The notes: a model not told the origin generated them from the letters alone. DNA of 64,000 bases from Temnothorax longispinosus (GCF_030848805.1 NC_092365.1:16669049-16733048), one strand, 5' to 3'. Shown: positions 40,601 through 52,505, counted from the first letter of the stretch. Numbers and translations are program-made.

Positions 40601-41640
40601 GCAAGTCCCTTCTAATGAGAAGGAAAAGGATACCTTTTTTCTGTCGAACTTAGAATGCGACGCGATTGTATGCTATGCATATTTCCTGTATATTAAAGAT
40701 GACGATATTCAAACTGTTGTCAACATATTGAAGAGTTGTATTGATCATTCCAAAGATTATCCTTACTTGCAGGTACCAATTTAATATTCTATGAACGACT
40801 ATAAATTGTTACTAACAGGTAAATTTAAATTAAAAGAATTATGTGCAAACAATTTTAAAATTGTTACAGGAAATGTTGTACGAAAGTCAAATTGCAATCC
40901 TGCAATTGCATCATGAACGGACTCAGAGTATGCAGACTGTGTTAAAAGAAACTCTAAGCAAAACTTTAAATAGATATCCGAATAACTTTTATGCTTTATC
41001 TGTATTTGCTGGCATAGAGGTAAAAAGCACTAATTAATTGCACCAATGCTATATAATTAAATTAAAACAACTGCTATAGGATGTTTCTAAATTGATAATA
41101 TAATCATAAAATGATTGTTGTTTCAGAGTGAATTGCCGACCTGGAGATTCAATAGTAGAAGCACTGAAATTGAACTGTGGCGTGCTATAGCGATGTGCTT
41201 GGCAGTTCGTAGACGTATTGGTCTTCTAATGAAACTTGATCATTCTGACGCAGTGAATGCCGCACTGAATAAGCTATTATCGTTTCATCTAACACTTTCC
41301 AGGTATAGAATAATTAAATTTGTCTAAGATGACAAATACTTAAATGCTATCATATTTATATGTTATATTACATAAAATTATTTTCAGGATACCATCGACC
41401 CAATGTTGTCCATTGCTATGGAGACTGTATATGCTCCTTTTGCGCGAACATAATTTATGCGAGAAAAAAGGAGAAGAGATTTATCATGAGAGCGTGACAC
41501 AGTGTCCATGGGCAAGAAGCATTTACATAGACGCAGCTGAAGTAGCGCCTCAACTTCTCACTCAAATTCAAGATGTGATACGCGAGAAAGAATTAAGAAT
41601 GCACGTCACACCTGAGGAATTAGATATTCTTCGTGGATAA
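37605..41640 (+). CDS. NRDE2: NRDE2 homologue, HAT-repeat nuclear RNA factor
   Basis: Ten exons: 37605-37665, 37799-38436, 38545-38908, 38995-39141, 39411-39679, 39827-40155, 40232-40772, 40870-41019, 41127-41302, 41388-41640. All junction phases agree and the sum is 2928 bases (975 aa). The start MSLFPAYS mirrors the human MALFPAF start, and SSKWLSNSSF matches its WLSNPSF block. Residues about 60-190 are charged and lysine-rich and include YYDVSEKYLGY, where the MTR4-binding region lies in human NRDE2. HAT repeats follow from about residue 215 (REYNEQLTENPHNIELWLQY) to CPLLWRLYMLLL and CPWARSIYIDA. The C-terminus EKELRMHVTPEELDIL is the family ending. NRDE2 acts in the nucleus, restraining the exosome helicase MTR4 and taking part in nuclear RNAi and splicing-linked genome stability in other animals. 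It is divergent from MOCS1. Confidence 0.95.
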
Positions 41641-42647
41641 TTTTCTGACATTCATAGAAGAAGATATAAAACTGTACGATGTTTCTTAATTTACGTTTTA
41701 TTTTTTATGGTAATAGATTATAGAAGTATATCTAAATATAAATTTATGTTACATGCAGATTAAAAATACTTGAGAATAGCAAGTAAATGTAAATAAGCCA
41801 TTTATTTATTTTGTAACGTATGTAAAATAAGAAATGTAGTAAAATATGTATACCTAATGCAATTTAATTCAGCCTCATAATATTTAAAAAAGTTCGAGTT
41901 CCGCATTGGTAGAAATAGATATTATAGAAATAAATTTAAATTCCTTAAAATTATAAAGTATATTAATTTCTTTTCGTCATCGAATCACCCCTCCCGCATT
42001 CCTATACCTATCCATATCCTTACCTACTCGATTTTTATCTAGTTTTTACCCGTTCCTACCTACCTACATGAATAATATTCCTACCTACCCGTGTCTTTGT
42101 GTGGTATACCTATATAGTTACGATCGCGATTACCCGAAATTAGAAAAGTACGCGCGAATTTGGTTTTAAATCGGAACCGTTTAGGAGTTTTATGGGGAAT
42201 TTAATTTACGCAGGGAATTAATTCGGATTTAATTGAGATTTAATTCGAGACGGCATCTTTCCATCTCTGATTAAGTGCAATTGCACGTATACAAAAAAAT
42301 CTTAGGCTTACTATTACATGTTATTTTTTACAAATTGATTGGTGTACCACCAACCTACCTTGATCCTAGAAATGCTCTTTCTGCTGCCGGCTAATCATCG
42401 CCGGCAATAAGCGTAAAGATTTTACGCTTTTGTACGATGCGCGAAACACGAACGCGTCGCGAAGAGGCCATAACAATAATTAAATCAATTAAATACGAAA
42501 TTAACAATTAACATGTTAATTGCAATAACAATAATAATTTCATTAGTATATGAATTAATTTTGCATTTATACTTTACACGCGTTTATTCATAGCAATTAA
42601 AATATATTCAGTAAAATTAAAATAAATATCCGATTGGAAACAAATCT
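41641..42647. other. NRDE2 3' flank
   Basis: AT-rich, without coding content. Possible polyadenylation signals (AATAAA variants) occur near 41930. Around 42000-42080 there is a run of variants of CCTACCTACC / CCTATACC, a degenerate tetranucleotide repeat. Confidence 0.5.
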
Positions 42648-43284
42648 AAAGGACCCCGCAACGGTCATGGGGGGTTTTGGCTCCCAGTCAAATTTGACAA
42701 TAATGTAAGATAATGTAGTTCATAACATGCTGATAAAAAGTGTCCATGGGCACCAAGCCCAAAAATGGACAGTTTCCGAGATATAAGGCATTAAAAGACT
42801 GGAACAATGGGTTCAGGTTTCGTGGCAGTTTGCCCACATTGCAAATTATAATATAATATAACTGTAATTCACAAGTCGGTTAGGAGTTATTTATTGTACT
42901 TTTCATACATTGCAAAAAAATAACACTAAACATAAGTAAATGATGCTGCTTGCATATAGGGTGCATAAGGTATTCGAGGAATGACATACATTTACGTTGG
43001 TTGATTATGGACTTGACTATGTGAAACACGCATATGTGCAGAAGTATATTCATCCAGCAATCAAGTAAAGGTGTTAGGAAAGCAGGCAGTCAGACTGTTG
43101 CAAAATGCCATTAAACTGAAACTGGAGAAAACCCTCATTTTTCCATCTTTAATGCCTTATATCTAGATAACGTCCATTTGGGCTTGTGCTAGGGACACTT
43201 TTATCCCATGTTATGAACACTACATTATCTACATTTTGTCAAATTTGACTGGGAGCCACAAAACCCCATGCCGTGCGGTCCTTT
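42648..43284. mobile_element. Terminal-inverted-repeat element, about 640 bp
   Basis: The left end (AAAGGACCCCGCAACGGTCA, then TTTTGGCTCCCAGTCAAATTTGAC) is mirrored at the right end (GTCAAATTTGACTGGGAGCC, then CATGCCGTGCGGTCCTTT). Similarity continues inward for about 150 bases per side. The centre of about 330 bases is not palindromic and has no long open frame. This is a non-autonomous DNA element; the target duplication is unclear. Confidence 0.75.
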
Positions 43285-43898
43285 GAAAAAAATTTCGACA
43301 GCGTTTTAATTCAATCGCGATTATGAAATTTATATAAAACAGATTAAACTTTTAAATATATAAACTTTATAATATAACTAATAAAACTTTAATTTAAAAA
43401 TAAATGATTGAAAATTACTAGACGCCAATAAAATCTAAGGCCCATATGCGTATTTTTATCGATTCGAACGATTCGTTGCTGAATCTCATCTTAAAAGCAT
43501 GCAGAGATAAGAGATTCAGATGAATGACGTAAAATCCAAAAGGGATAATTGTTCCACACAATTAGAAATGATAAAAATATCTCTTTGTATTATGCAAATT
43601 ATTAAAATTATTTTTTGTACAATATATTATTTTAAAATCATTTTTAAGTGATCTGATTAACTCTAAAATAATTACTTTAAAAAATCTATTTTATAACAAA
43701 ATAGATATATATTGGATCTTACGTCATATTACTACTTTAACTGGTATAAAATCCAGTTATCAATCACTACATATGATTTAGTTACAACAGTTTAGGCTAA
43801 AGTCGTGCTAAAATTGTGTTAAAAAAGAAATAATAATTTATATAAGCATGTAACTTTACAAAAAAGCGAGATCAATAAATTTAATAAAATAAATTATG

Positions 43899-43946
<48 letters not shown>

Positions 43947-44820
43947 CTTTTTTGCACTAACTTATATAAAGTTTAACCCTGGATAAGTATTTAGGAAAGA
44001 GATAGATGAAAAAAGGAATAATATAGTGTTTGTTACATTTTTATAATACAATACTTGTAATAAACATTTTTCAATCTAAAATTCAACAAAATATGATACA
44101 TTCGATTCTAATATTAAGTATTAATAAATAATATTTTATTATGTCCTCCATAAATTTTGTTATGGTATTCCCAATTTCCCGAAAAATTCTATCTTAATTT
44201 ATACACATCGTATGCATACGAGTACATTCTCGTGTGCACATTAAATTAATAAATTATCCCTAATAAATATAACAATAAAGAAACGTCCAGCATTAAACTT
44301 ATCCTAATCTGTTGTAACTGATCCATTTCAAGGCAACGGATGTATAGAATGCTACATACTTATATGTAAGATCTTTATATTGTTAACAATAAATTCCATA
44401 CCTTTATCTAGATATATAGTATGTATATATTTAATAAGTTACCATACATCCGTTACCTCAATAAATATATTAATTCATTACTCACCGACACCGATGCGCA
44501 ATAGCGGAATTATATCTGCCACGTAGCTACGTTGATTCTGTAACACATAAATATAAAATTTATATTAAAATGGTGTGTTTAAAAAACTCAATGTTTTAAA
44601 ACATAATTCCTATGGCATTATGTTATATCAAACCTTTTATTTATCATTCAATTAGATATTTATTTAAATAATTATTTTCCTAAAATGATCTTTACAATAA
44701 TGAGCTTTTATAAAACTTCAAATTACCACTTTCTTTCTAATTATTATTTCTAAATTATTGTGAAATAAAGTGATTCAAGAATAAACAGGATAAAAGTTGC
44801 TTTTACATCACAAATAAATA
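43285..44820. other. AT-rich gene-free stretch with TA microsatellite
   Basis: Very AT-rich with no coding signal. It contains a (TA)n run at 43901-43945. A TTCTGTAACACATAAATATAA motif near 44535 recurs near 44940 and 48379, suggesting degraded members of a local repeat. Confidence 0.6.
43901..43945. repeat. (TA)n microsatellite
   Basis: About 45 bases of uninterrupted alternating A and T. Confidence 0.95.
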
Positions 44821-45290
44821 ATATTTACCGCAAAGTTGTTCCGCTAGTGCCCGATGCCTCTCCCAGGCCTCCCCCTCTTCTCAGGCTGTCCTCTCGGGTT
44901 GTCAGCTCTCTCAATGCGACACTTTCCGCGTCGTTATCTTCTGTAACATATAAATAAATGATTTGATATTAAATAATTTTTACGCATCAAACTTCTTATT
45001 CAGCATTTAAAATTACACTTTTATTTAAATAATTATACATTTTCAGAAAGATATCTTTACAAAAATAAATTCTTATAAAATTTCAAATTACTTATTTTTT
45101 TCTAATTATTATTTCAAAATCATGACGAAATAAAACGACTCAAGTATAAGCAGAAATTAAAATTACTTTTACACAAAATAAAAAGTAATATTTACCACAA
45201 TGTTGTTCCGCTGGCGCCCGATGCCTCTCCCAGGCCTCCTCCTCCTCTCAGGCTGTCCTCTCGGGTTGTTAGCTCCCTCGATGCTTGACA
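44760..45290. repeat. Two diverged tandem units, about 366 bp apart
   Basis: A block reading TTGTTCCGCT, GCCCGATGCCTCTCCCAGG, CCTC, CTCAGGCTGTCCTCTCGGGT occurs at about 44835-44925 and again at about 45200-45290. The upstream AT-rich flanks (AAATAAA, GACTCAAG/GATTCAAG, TTACTTTTACA, TAATATTTACC) are also shared. Confidence 0.75.
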
Positions 45291-45402
45291 CAACTCCACC
45301 GGCATCACACGTATACGCGGATAACTATATAATCGCGCAATATTTAATACGTCACTCCCGAAAACGTTACGTAACGACCGAGTTTGTTCGTTGAAAAATC
45401 AC

Positions 45403-46111
45403 CCGCGATAACCGCGTTTATCTCGACGCGTTCAGAGCCGGAAAACTGACTCGATTTGCCCGATTAAGGACTTAGCCCCACGTGGCCAGTTGAAGTGTTC
45501 GACAGAGAGAAGAGAGATCCTCGAAAAGTAGAAAGCGAGCTCTCTACAATGAGGATCATCTCCCCTCGCCACCGACACGTCATGGTAGCACCCTTCCACG
45601 CACAGCGAAGTCAATTATCTGGGCAGTTCTTGTTATGCGATCCTGGCACCTTTCCGCACAGGACCACGCACGAGACAGCCGTCACGTCTGAGAACGTGGA
45701 AATTGACGCAGTTATATGCTAATTATTAAAAATCGATATTTTACGCGACGATCCCGAAACGCGAATTAACGCCGATTATTTCCGCGATAACTGCGTTATC
45801 TCGACGCGTTCAGAGCCGGACAACTGACTCGATTTGCCCGATTAAGGACTTAGCCCCACGTGGCCAGTTGAAGTGTTCGACAGAGAGAAGAGAGATCCTC
45901 GAAAAGTAGAAAGCGAGCTCTCTACAATGAGGATCATCTCCCCTCGCCACCGACACATCATGGTAGCACCCTTCCACGCACAGCGAAGTCAATTATCTGG
46001 GCAGTTCTTGTTATGCGATCCTGGCACCTTTCCGCACAGGACCACGCACAAGACAGCCGTCACGTCTGAGAACATGGAAATTGACGCAGTTATATGCTAA
46101 TTATTAAAATC
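45403..46111. repeat. Recent two-copy tandem duplication, about 378 bp period
   Basis: Copy 1 (about 45403-45733) and copy 2 (about 45782-46111) are nearly identical, with only a handful of base changes and a few one-base indels. Both carry ACTTAGCCCCACGTGGCC, a purine-rich stretch and GCAGTTATATGCTAATTATT. Open frames of 60 and 75 codons on opposite strands repeat with the duplication and are not supported as genes. Short GGCACTCCCGAAAATGCGAC motifs follow at about 46150 and 46210. Confidence 0.9.
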
Positions 46112-46845
46112 GCGCGATCCGCTTCCGGATAATACGACAACTTCGAACGGCACTCCCGAAAATGCGACGATTTTAATTGTCATATTCGAAAATTCAACGA
46201 TTTCGAGCGGCACTCCCGAAAATGCGACGCAACGAACCGTTTATACAATCGGCGGCGATTGTGTTTAGTTGCCCTGTTGTTTGGTAAAAACGGAAATGTC
46301 TGTAAAAGATAAGATTACGCGTACGTTTAGGTCGGTACTCTACTTAGGTAGGGATACGCGTAGTAAGTATACGCGAGAATAAAAATATGCGAGAATGATG
46401 CTACAGTTGAAAGCGGATGAAATCCGCGTCGCGTGTGATTAATTTCGAGAGTATCGTGCAAGGTATGGCAAAGCCGCACGATTATTATATTCTTGTGATT
46501 ACTTGTAATCACGTTTAATTGTAATCAAAGTTTCTTTGTTTTAGGAAACAGATGTGAGTGCCATGAAGAAATAGCAATGCGGAAAGAAGAAAAGAAAATC
46601 GAAGCCGAAGAAGCGGCCAGATGTAACAGATCGCGAGGTGAGCATTTTTATAATCTATTTTATTAATTGTTATCTGATGAAAATAATTATTTATTTGCGT
46701 AATATATCGTTTTCAGATCACTGTATAATGTAATAGTGTATTGAATGTTTAATACGTTGTCTAATAAATAAAATATTTGTTAGATTATATTTTGAGATTT
46801 TTTAAATATTTAATAAATTATGTATGACATGATTAATACAAATAT

Positions 46846-47730
46846 ACAGGGTGTCTTATTTTAATTGATCGCTCCCAAAAACCTTTTTTATTTGTAATTC
46901 TAGAAAGAAATCCTTCGGACGAAAGTTGTTTGGTTTGAAGGAAACATGATTCTTACGTAAGTTATGTTGTAGATGTCATCGTTTTCAAGGAATTTTAAAG
47001 AAAATTAATTTTTTAAATGAGACTTGATTTTTTCCTTAAAATAATAGTTATAGATCTCATCGAGACGTTTTTAAAACACTATAATAAAGTTCTTTTTTGT
47101 TAAAAATTTCCTGAGATATTTTAAATTTTATCATATTTTTAATATAAAATATGAAATATCTCGTAAAATAATAATTCACTTTTTGATGTCTTTACCTTGA
47201 TACTTTTATACATAAAATAATGAAAGAACCCGATTGTTGTAAAGAAAAAACAGAAAAAATAATTTTAAAAAATTTGTTTGTATGTGTAAAAGCATTCAAT
47301 TGTGTAAAATGGCAAATGTAAAAATTAATTTTTTTGTTCGCTTGCTTTCATTATTTTATGTTATGTACAAAAGTATCCAGGTAAAGTAATTAAAAAGTGA
47401 ATACTTTACGAGATATTTCATATTTTATATTAAAAAACATTGTGACAAAATTTCAAATATCTCAGAAAATCTTTAATGAAAGAGAGCTTTATTGTAGTGT
47501 TTTGAAAACGTCTCGACGAGATCTAAAACTTTTATTTCAAGAGAAAAATCGTTTTATTTAAGAAATTAGTCGCCTTTAAAATTTCTTGAAAACGATGACA
47601 TCTACAACATAACTTTTACGTAAGAATCATGTTCCCTTCAAACCAAACAACTTTCGTCCGAAGCATTTCTTTCTAGAATTACAAATAAGAAAGTTTTTGG
47701 GGGTGATTGATTAAAATGGGACACCCTTTT
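46846..47730. mobile_element. Large foldback element, about 885 bp
   Basis: The ends read ACAGGGTGTC and GACACCCTTT, and the arms (about 46846-47226 and 47345-47730) are reverse complements over most of about 385 bases, including GTAATTCTAGAAAGAAAT, GTTGTTTGGTTTGAAGG and ACGATGACATCTACAACATA on the right arm. The loop is about 120 bases. There is no transposase frame, so it is non-autonomous. TA-rich borders are compatible with a Tc1/mariner-type insertion, but I cannot assign the family firmly. Confidence 0.8.
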
Positions 47731-49090
47731 ATAAAATATTTCTAAATAATTAAAATTTATAATAGTTTAAGTTATATTAGGATTAGATTTGTTTTCTTAT
47801 CAAATTTTATGCAAGTTGATATCTAAATAAAGAAGCATTTTTATTAAGATGTTATTCTTATATTAGTTGAAATTATGAATAAAATGATACTTGCATGCAA
47901 AAGTTATTCTTCCATTTTTATTTTAGGTATGTTTTTTTTAATCTGTTCTCCAAATATTTGCTCAAAATTAAATATTTTATAATTTAATACAAGCAAGCAA
48001 TATGTGTGTCTATAAATATCTTTTGAATATATGTATATGAAATAGAAGCATTATCTTTCTTATAAAAAAAGGGATCTATATTTATTTTAGACATTATTAT
48101 TTTTATTTAAATATTTTTTTGTTACAGATTAATTTTGTACATATCTTTTCTGTTGTGAGATGCGAGTAAAAAAAGGGTTCAGATGGAAGAACCCGCGAAG
48201 AGGCTAAGGAGATTTAGGAAAAATATCGGGTGTTGTTGTAGTAACTTTGTGATGAGCATTATTGCTTACTTGCATAAAAATAGTCGTTTTATTTTGATGA
48301 TAAATAATGTTTTTTTGTCACTCGCCGATTGACGGTGGGGTGTGGAAATGTCAGCTACGTATTATCAGCTAAGATGGTTCTGTAACATATAAGTATAAGG
48401 TTCAAATTAAAACGGAGGTCAAAATAATTAAATAATAGACTGAATCTTTTAACTAAAAAAAAGTATGTCAAAGAGTAAAGTTTTTCTTTCCTAGACAATA
48501 GATCTCAAACAATAAAAAAAAATACATCTAAAGTTATATCTTACAATTAATAAAGGTAAATAATTACATAGATATCAAAAGGATTATGGAAATAATTGAT
48601 TCTTGGTTACATTAAAGTTGCTGAAATAAATGAAAAAAGAATAAAAATTAATTATTGCATTGAAAATAAAATATTGACATTTTAAAAATATAATGCTTTT
48701 CTACAGATTTCTTTCTCACAAAAAAAATTAATACAGGATATTTATAAATGCGAAATAAAAATAAAGAATTGTTTTTAGATAGAAAATAAATTATTAAATG
48801 AGTTAGGCATGTGTTTCATTTAATCTCTTCCCCAAATATTCATCTGAGATTATAAATATTTTATTCCACATATATATCTAGAAATATTTTTTCGAATATG
48901 TGTATATAAAAAATAGAAGTATTATCTTATATAAAAACAAGAAATATGTATCTCAACTCACTCAGTAACGTTAAATATGTATTGAATTTCAGTAAAGTAT
49001 ATTTATTATATATATATATGTATAACGATATGTATATATAACGATAGATATTGCAATAAATATTAAATGCAGAATTAATGCATGTTATAC
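47731..49090. other. AT-rich gene-free stretch
   Basis: No coding signal. A purine-rich patch at 48160-48230 has an exon-like look but no consistent frame. Another copy of the TTCTGTAACATATAA motif lies near 48379. Confidence 0.55.
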
Positions 49091-49091
49091 C

Positions 49092-50080
49092 ACTTACCAC
49101 TTAAATAAGTCGCGACGCCACTCGTTCCGCAGCCGACTCGTCTCGCATGCCCGTCGCGATCTGGAAATGAAAGAGGAGCGTACTTAATTAACATATAGCA
49201 AAGGCACTTCGTCTCCCGCATGATCAACTTCTCGCACCGAAAACCCCGCAGCGTCACTTTCGCGGTTGTCCGCGCGACGCGCCTTTTCGGCCGAACAAGT
49301 ATCGCGCAATACGTATTTTTAAGAAATATCTACACCCGAGCGCTGAATCGATACTACGCGATGGGTGCTGCGTTAAATAATTCATGCAAGATTAAGAAAG
49401 CTTGCTCTTACCAATTAAACAATAACTGTCGCGACGCCACTCGTTTCGCAGCCGATCCGTCTCGTGCCTGTCGCGATCTGGAAATGAAAGGGGAGCGTAA
49501 TTAATATGGCGTCGTCTCCCGCGCGATCAACTTCTCGCACCGAAAACGCTGCGCGCCGCGCACCGCGCGGCGTCACTACGCGTTTCGCTCCTAACTTCGC
49601 GATTATGCATTTTTCGTACTGCGAGGAGAAAATATTATATGCTCGCCTTCTTTATAACAATTGTGATTTTGTACTCAAGCGAATAGGCGAATTAATATTT
49701 TTGGCAGCTATCCTCGATATTCGCGACAGATGGAAAATACGATCGTCCGCGATTGTCCGCGCGGCGCACCTGCGACCGAACAAGTACCGTGAAACACTTA
49801 TATTTGAGAAATATCTATACACCCGAGCGCTGAATCGATACTACGCGATAAGTGCTGCGTTAAATAACGCATGCAAGATTAATCAACCTTAATCTTACCG
49901 ATTAAACAACTCTCGCGACGCCACTCGTTTCGGAGCCGGTCTTTTCCGTGCCTGCCGCGATCTGGAAATGAAGGAGAACGTCATCAATATGGCGGAAACC
50001 GGAAACGCGTCATCCGTCATCCCCCGCGCGGGAAACTTCTCGCGCCAAATACACCGCGGTCGCCGCGTCACTACGCGCTT
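49092..50080. repeat. Three diverged tandem units of a CpG-rich repeat
   Basis: The block CTTACC, then CGCGACGCCACTCGTT, then GCGATCTGGAAATGAA recurs from about 49092, 49408 and 49894. Between blocks, CCCGAGCGCTGAATCGATAC, TACGCGAT and GTGCTGCGTTAAATAA repeat at about 49335 and 49820. Unit length varies (about 316 and 486 bases), so this is an irregular satellite-like array. Open frames inside it are by-products. Confidence 0.8.
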
Positions 50081-50284
50081 AACTTCACGCTCATGAATTT
50101 TCCGAACTTCGAGTAGGAAATATTATATGCTATTATATGCTTTTATTACGATTGTTTTGCCGTCTAGCACTTAGGCGTATTAATATACTCTTTTGGGAGA
50201 TATCCGCGATATTCGCAACATTCGAAAATACGATCATTGCACTCTCGCTTGTCCGCGCGATACGTCTCGGCCGTTTACAAGTAG

Positions 50285-51067
50285 TAGGCCAGTCAAATTA
50301 GACATTGAGGTCGAAAGTGATGCGAACTTTTTTATTCCTTTTTAGGCGTGTAGAGGGTGTTTAGAAAAGCTTATTTCTGAGTTGTCGGGGTATTTGACCC
50401 AGAGCTTTTTGAGGGGGGGGGAGGGAAAACCAAAATTTTCGCGGTTTTTTGCATTTATCTCGTTTCGATTAATAGATAGCACTTTTTCGCTCGTGAGAAA
50501 GTTGTAGGGCTTGAAAAAACGAAGAAAATGAGCGGTGATTTGTTCCGATTCGTCAAAAATTGAGCCCAAGGGAGCCTCCGGAAGTCGCGCGTGTCGAGCC
50601 GAGTGTTCGGAACTCGGCGCGTTTTTCGCTTCTGTCTCTTTTCTGATAAATGCAATCGAAAAATGACTACTATGAAACTTGTAGAGGATGAAAATACCTA
50701 CCATTTGCCGCATATTACATCGAAATTCATTGAATTTTTGGGGTCTTCAATTTTTGGAGGTTCGCCCAGGGGGGGGGCTCAATTTTTTACGAATCGGAAC
50801 GAGTCACCGCTCATTTTCTTCGTTTTTTCAAGCCCTACAACTTTCTCACGAGCAAAAAAGTGCTATCTATTAATCGAAACGAGATAAATGCAAAAAACCG
50901 CGAAAATTTTGGTTTTCTCTCCCCCCCTCAAAAAGCTCTGGGTCAAATACCCCGACAACTCAGAAATAAGCTTGTCTAAACACCCCCTACACGCCTAAAA
51001 AGAAATAATAAAAAAGTTCGCATCACTTTCGAGCAAAGGCCTTTTTTTGTCTAATTTGACTGGCCTA
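50285..51067. mobile_element. Foldback element with TA-bounded GGCCAGTCAAATTAGAC ends
   Basis: Arms of about 290 bases (50285-50575 and 50777-51067) are near-perfect reverse complements. The outermost bases read TA-GGCCAGTCAAATTAGAC and GTCTAATTTGACTGGCC-TA, so TA flanks both ends. The central 200 bases are unique and carry no supported gene. Paired open frames on opposite strands reflect the palindrome. TA duplications fit a Tc1/mariner-like mobilisation, which is inferred. Confidence 0.82.
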
Positions 51068-51208
51068 TAGGCGAAATACGCACAGTACAATACAATAAGT
51101 AATTGAGTTTATTAATACGCGAAATTATATTATGTAAAATTACATTTTTAATAAATAATCAATATATCATGCTTTTCAGGTATTTACACATACATATAAC
51201 ACCACTAC

Positions 51209-51297
51209 ATTTGCAAATGTAGTGCGGACGCGCACCAGAATGATATGTTTTATCGGCAGTGATCGGAAAATGAACGTGGCTACGTAGTACCAGTTTC
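51209..51297. repeat. Dispersed repeat fragment, copy B, truncated by the gap
   Basis: It matches 37360-37449 with scattered differences (GCGCACCAGAATGATATG, TTTTATCGGCAGT, ACTACGTAGTACCA-like). The match runs right up to the first N. Confidence 0.75.
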
Positions 51298-51797
51298 NNN
51301 NNNNNNNNNNNNNNNNNNNNNNNNNNNNNNNNNNNNNNNNNNNNNNNNNNNNNNNNNNNNNNNNNNNNNNNNNNNNNNNNNNNNNNNNNNNNNNNNNNNN
51401 NNNNNNNNNNNNNNNNNNNNNNNNNNNNNNNNNNNNNNNNNNNNNNNNNNNNNNNNNNNNNNNNNNNNNNNNNNNNNNNNNNNNNNNNNNNNNNNNNNNN
51501 NNNNNNNNNNNNNNNNNNNNNNNNNNNNNNNNNNNNNNNNNNNNNNNNNNNNNNNNNNNNNNNNNNNNNNNNNNNNNNNNNNNNNNNNNNNNNNNNNNNN
51601 NNNNNNNNNNNNNNNNNNNNNNNNNNNNNNNNNNNNNNNNNNNNNNNNNNNNNNNNNNNNNNNNNNNNNNNNNNNNNNNNNNNNNNNNNNNNNNNNNNNN
51701 NNNNNNNNNNNNNNNNNNNNNNNNNNNNNNNNNNNNNNNNNNNNNNNNNNNNNNNNNNNNNNNNNNNNNNNNNNNNNNNNNNNNNNNNNNNNNNNNN
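51298..51797. other. Assembly gap, 500 N
   Basis: Exactly 500 N bases, a round number that suggests a placeholder. Both flanks are repetitive, so the true missing length may differ. Confidence 0.99.
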
Positions 51798-51827
51798 GTG
51801 GGTCAAACGGGACGCTCCCTTGATTTA

Positions 51828-52190
51828 TTGGGCACGTTCAGCAGACCAAGCCGCTGAGTAGCAGTCGAACGTGATTGGCTATTACTTTTAGAACCAACGA
51901 ATCAACGCAGAGTGTTGATAAGACGAACTCAACAGTTGTGTCTGCTGAACGCGGCCATTGGTTCTAATGCTAAGACTCCATAGACGCGGAAACGCCGTGC
52001 GGTAGAGTGCGTTGACCAATCAGAAGGCTGCCGCAAGTCGCCTGCGGCAAAATCAAAATTTGTGATTGGTCAACGCACTCTGCCGCATGGCGTTTCCGCG
52101 TCTATGGAGTCTTAGCATAAAGGTAAGAGCCAACCACGTTCGATTGCTACCGAGCGGCAAGCGGTTCGTTTTGCTGATACGCGCCCAAGG
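51828..52190. mobile_element. Nested foldback structure beside the gap
   Basis: Inner arms of about 57 bases (51966-52022 and 52063-52120, including GACTCCATAGACGCGGAAAC and its complement) flank a short loop. Outer arms, TTGGGCACGTTCAGCAGACC and CGAACGTGATTGGCT at 51828-51880 against a right copy ending GCGCCCAA near 52188, are also reverse complements, but less perfectly. A third inverted match (CGTTCAGCAGAC and GTCTGCTGAACG) lies inside the left part. The nesting suggests successive insertion or rearrangement of foldback DNA. Confidence 0.7.
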
Positions 52191-52384
52191 GAAGCTGGAC
52201 AAACTCATAAAGCGCTTCCAACGCAAAACGAAGACTAATATATGATGTATTTTGTTCCAATATAATCCTTATCGCATTTGATGTTATTGCGTAGGATGTA
52301 AAGGCAACGTTTATATATCACCAATTATGTCGAAAGCTTTCGAATTAAAACTGCTTAAATCGTCTCCGAATAACTCACATCATC

Positions 52385-52505
52385 GGGTAACTTCCATATC
52401 ACGTTTCAACATACCAGTTCTCGTCCGATCACTGAAGTCAAGCAACGTTGAGCGCGGTTAGTACTTGGATGGGTGACCGCTTGGGAACACCGTGTGATGT
52501 TATCC
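52385..52505 (+). rRNA. 5S ribosomal RNA gene copy
   Basis: About 120 bases align along their length to insect 5S rRNA. Recognisable blocks are GTTCTCGTCCGATCAC, AAGTCAAGCAACGTTG (box A region), GCGCGGTTAGTACTTGGATG and GGGTGACCGCTTGGGAACAC (box C region). The first and last seven bases (GGGTAAC and GTTATCC) differ from the usual GCCAAC/GTTGGC but still pair with each other, so helix I is kept. A run of 13 T starts two bases later, a good RNA polymerase III terminator. The substitutions make it either a functional variant or a young pseudogene. Confidence 0.85.

Noticed and set aside
45432..46100. Paired 60- and 75-codon frames repeated twice
   Set aside because: They recur only because the DNA is tandemly duplicated, lie on opposite strands, and match no known protein pattern.
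50342..50887. Long frames in the 50.3-50.9 kb foldback (similar peptides from both strands)
   Set aside because: The same peptide appears from opposite strands because the arms are inverted repeats; it is not a gene.
51159..51806. 215-codon frame across the assembly gap
   Set aside because: Most of it is N; it is an artefact of translating the gap.
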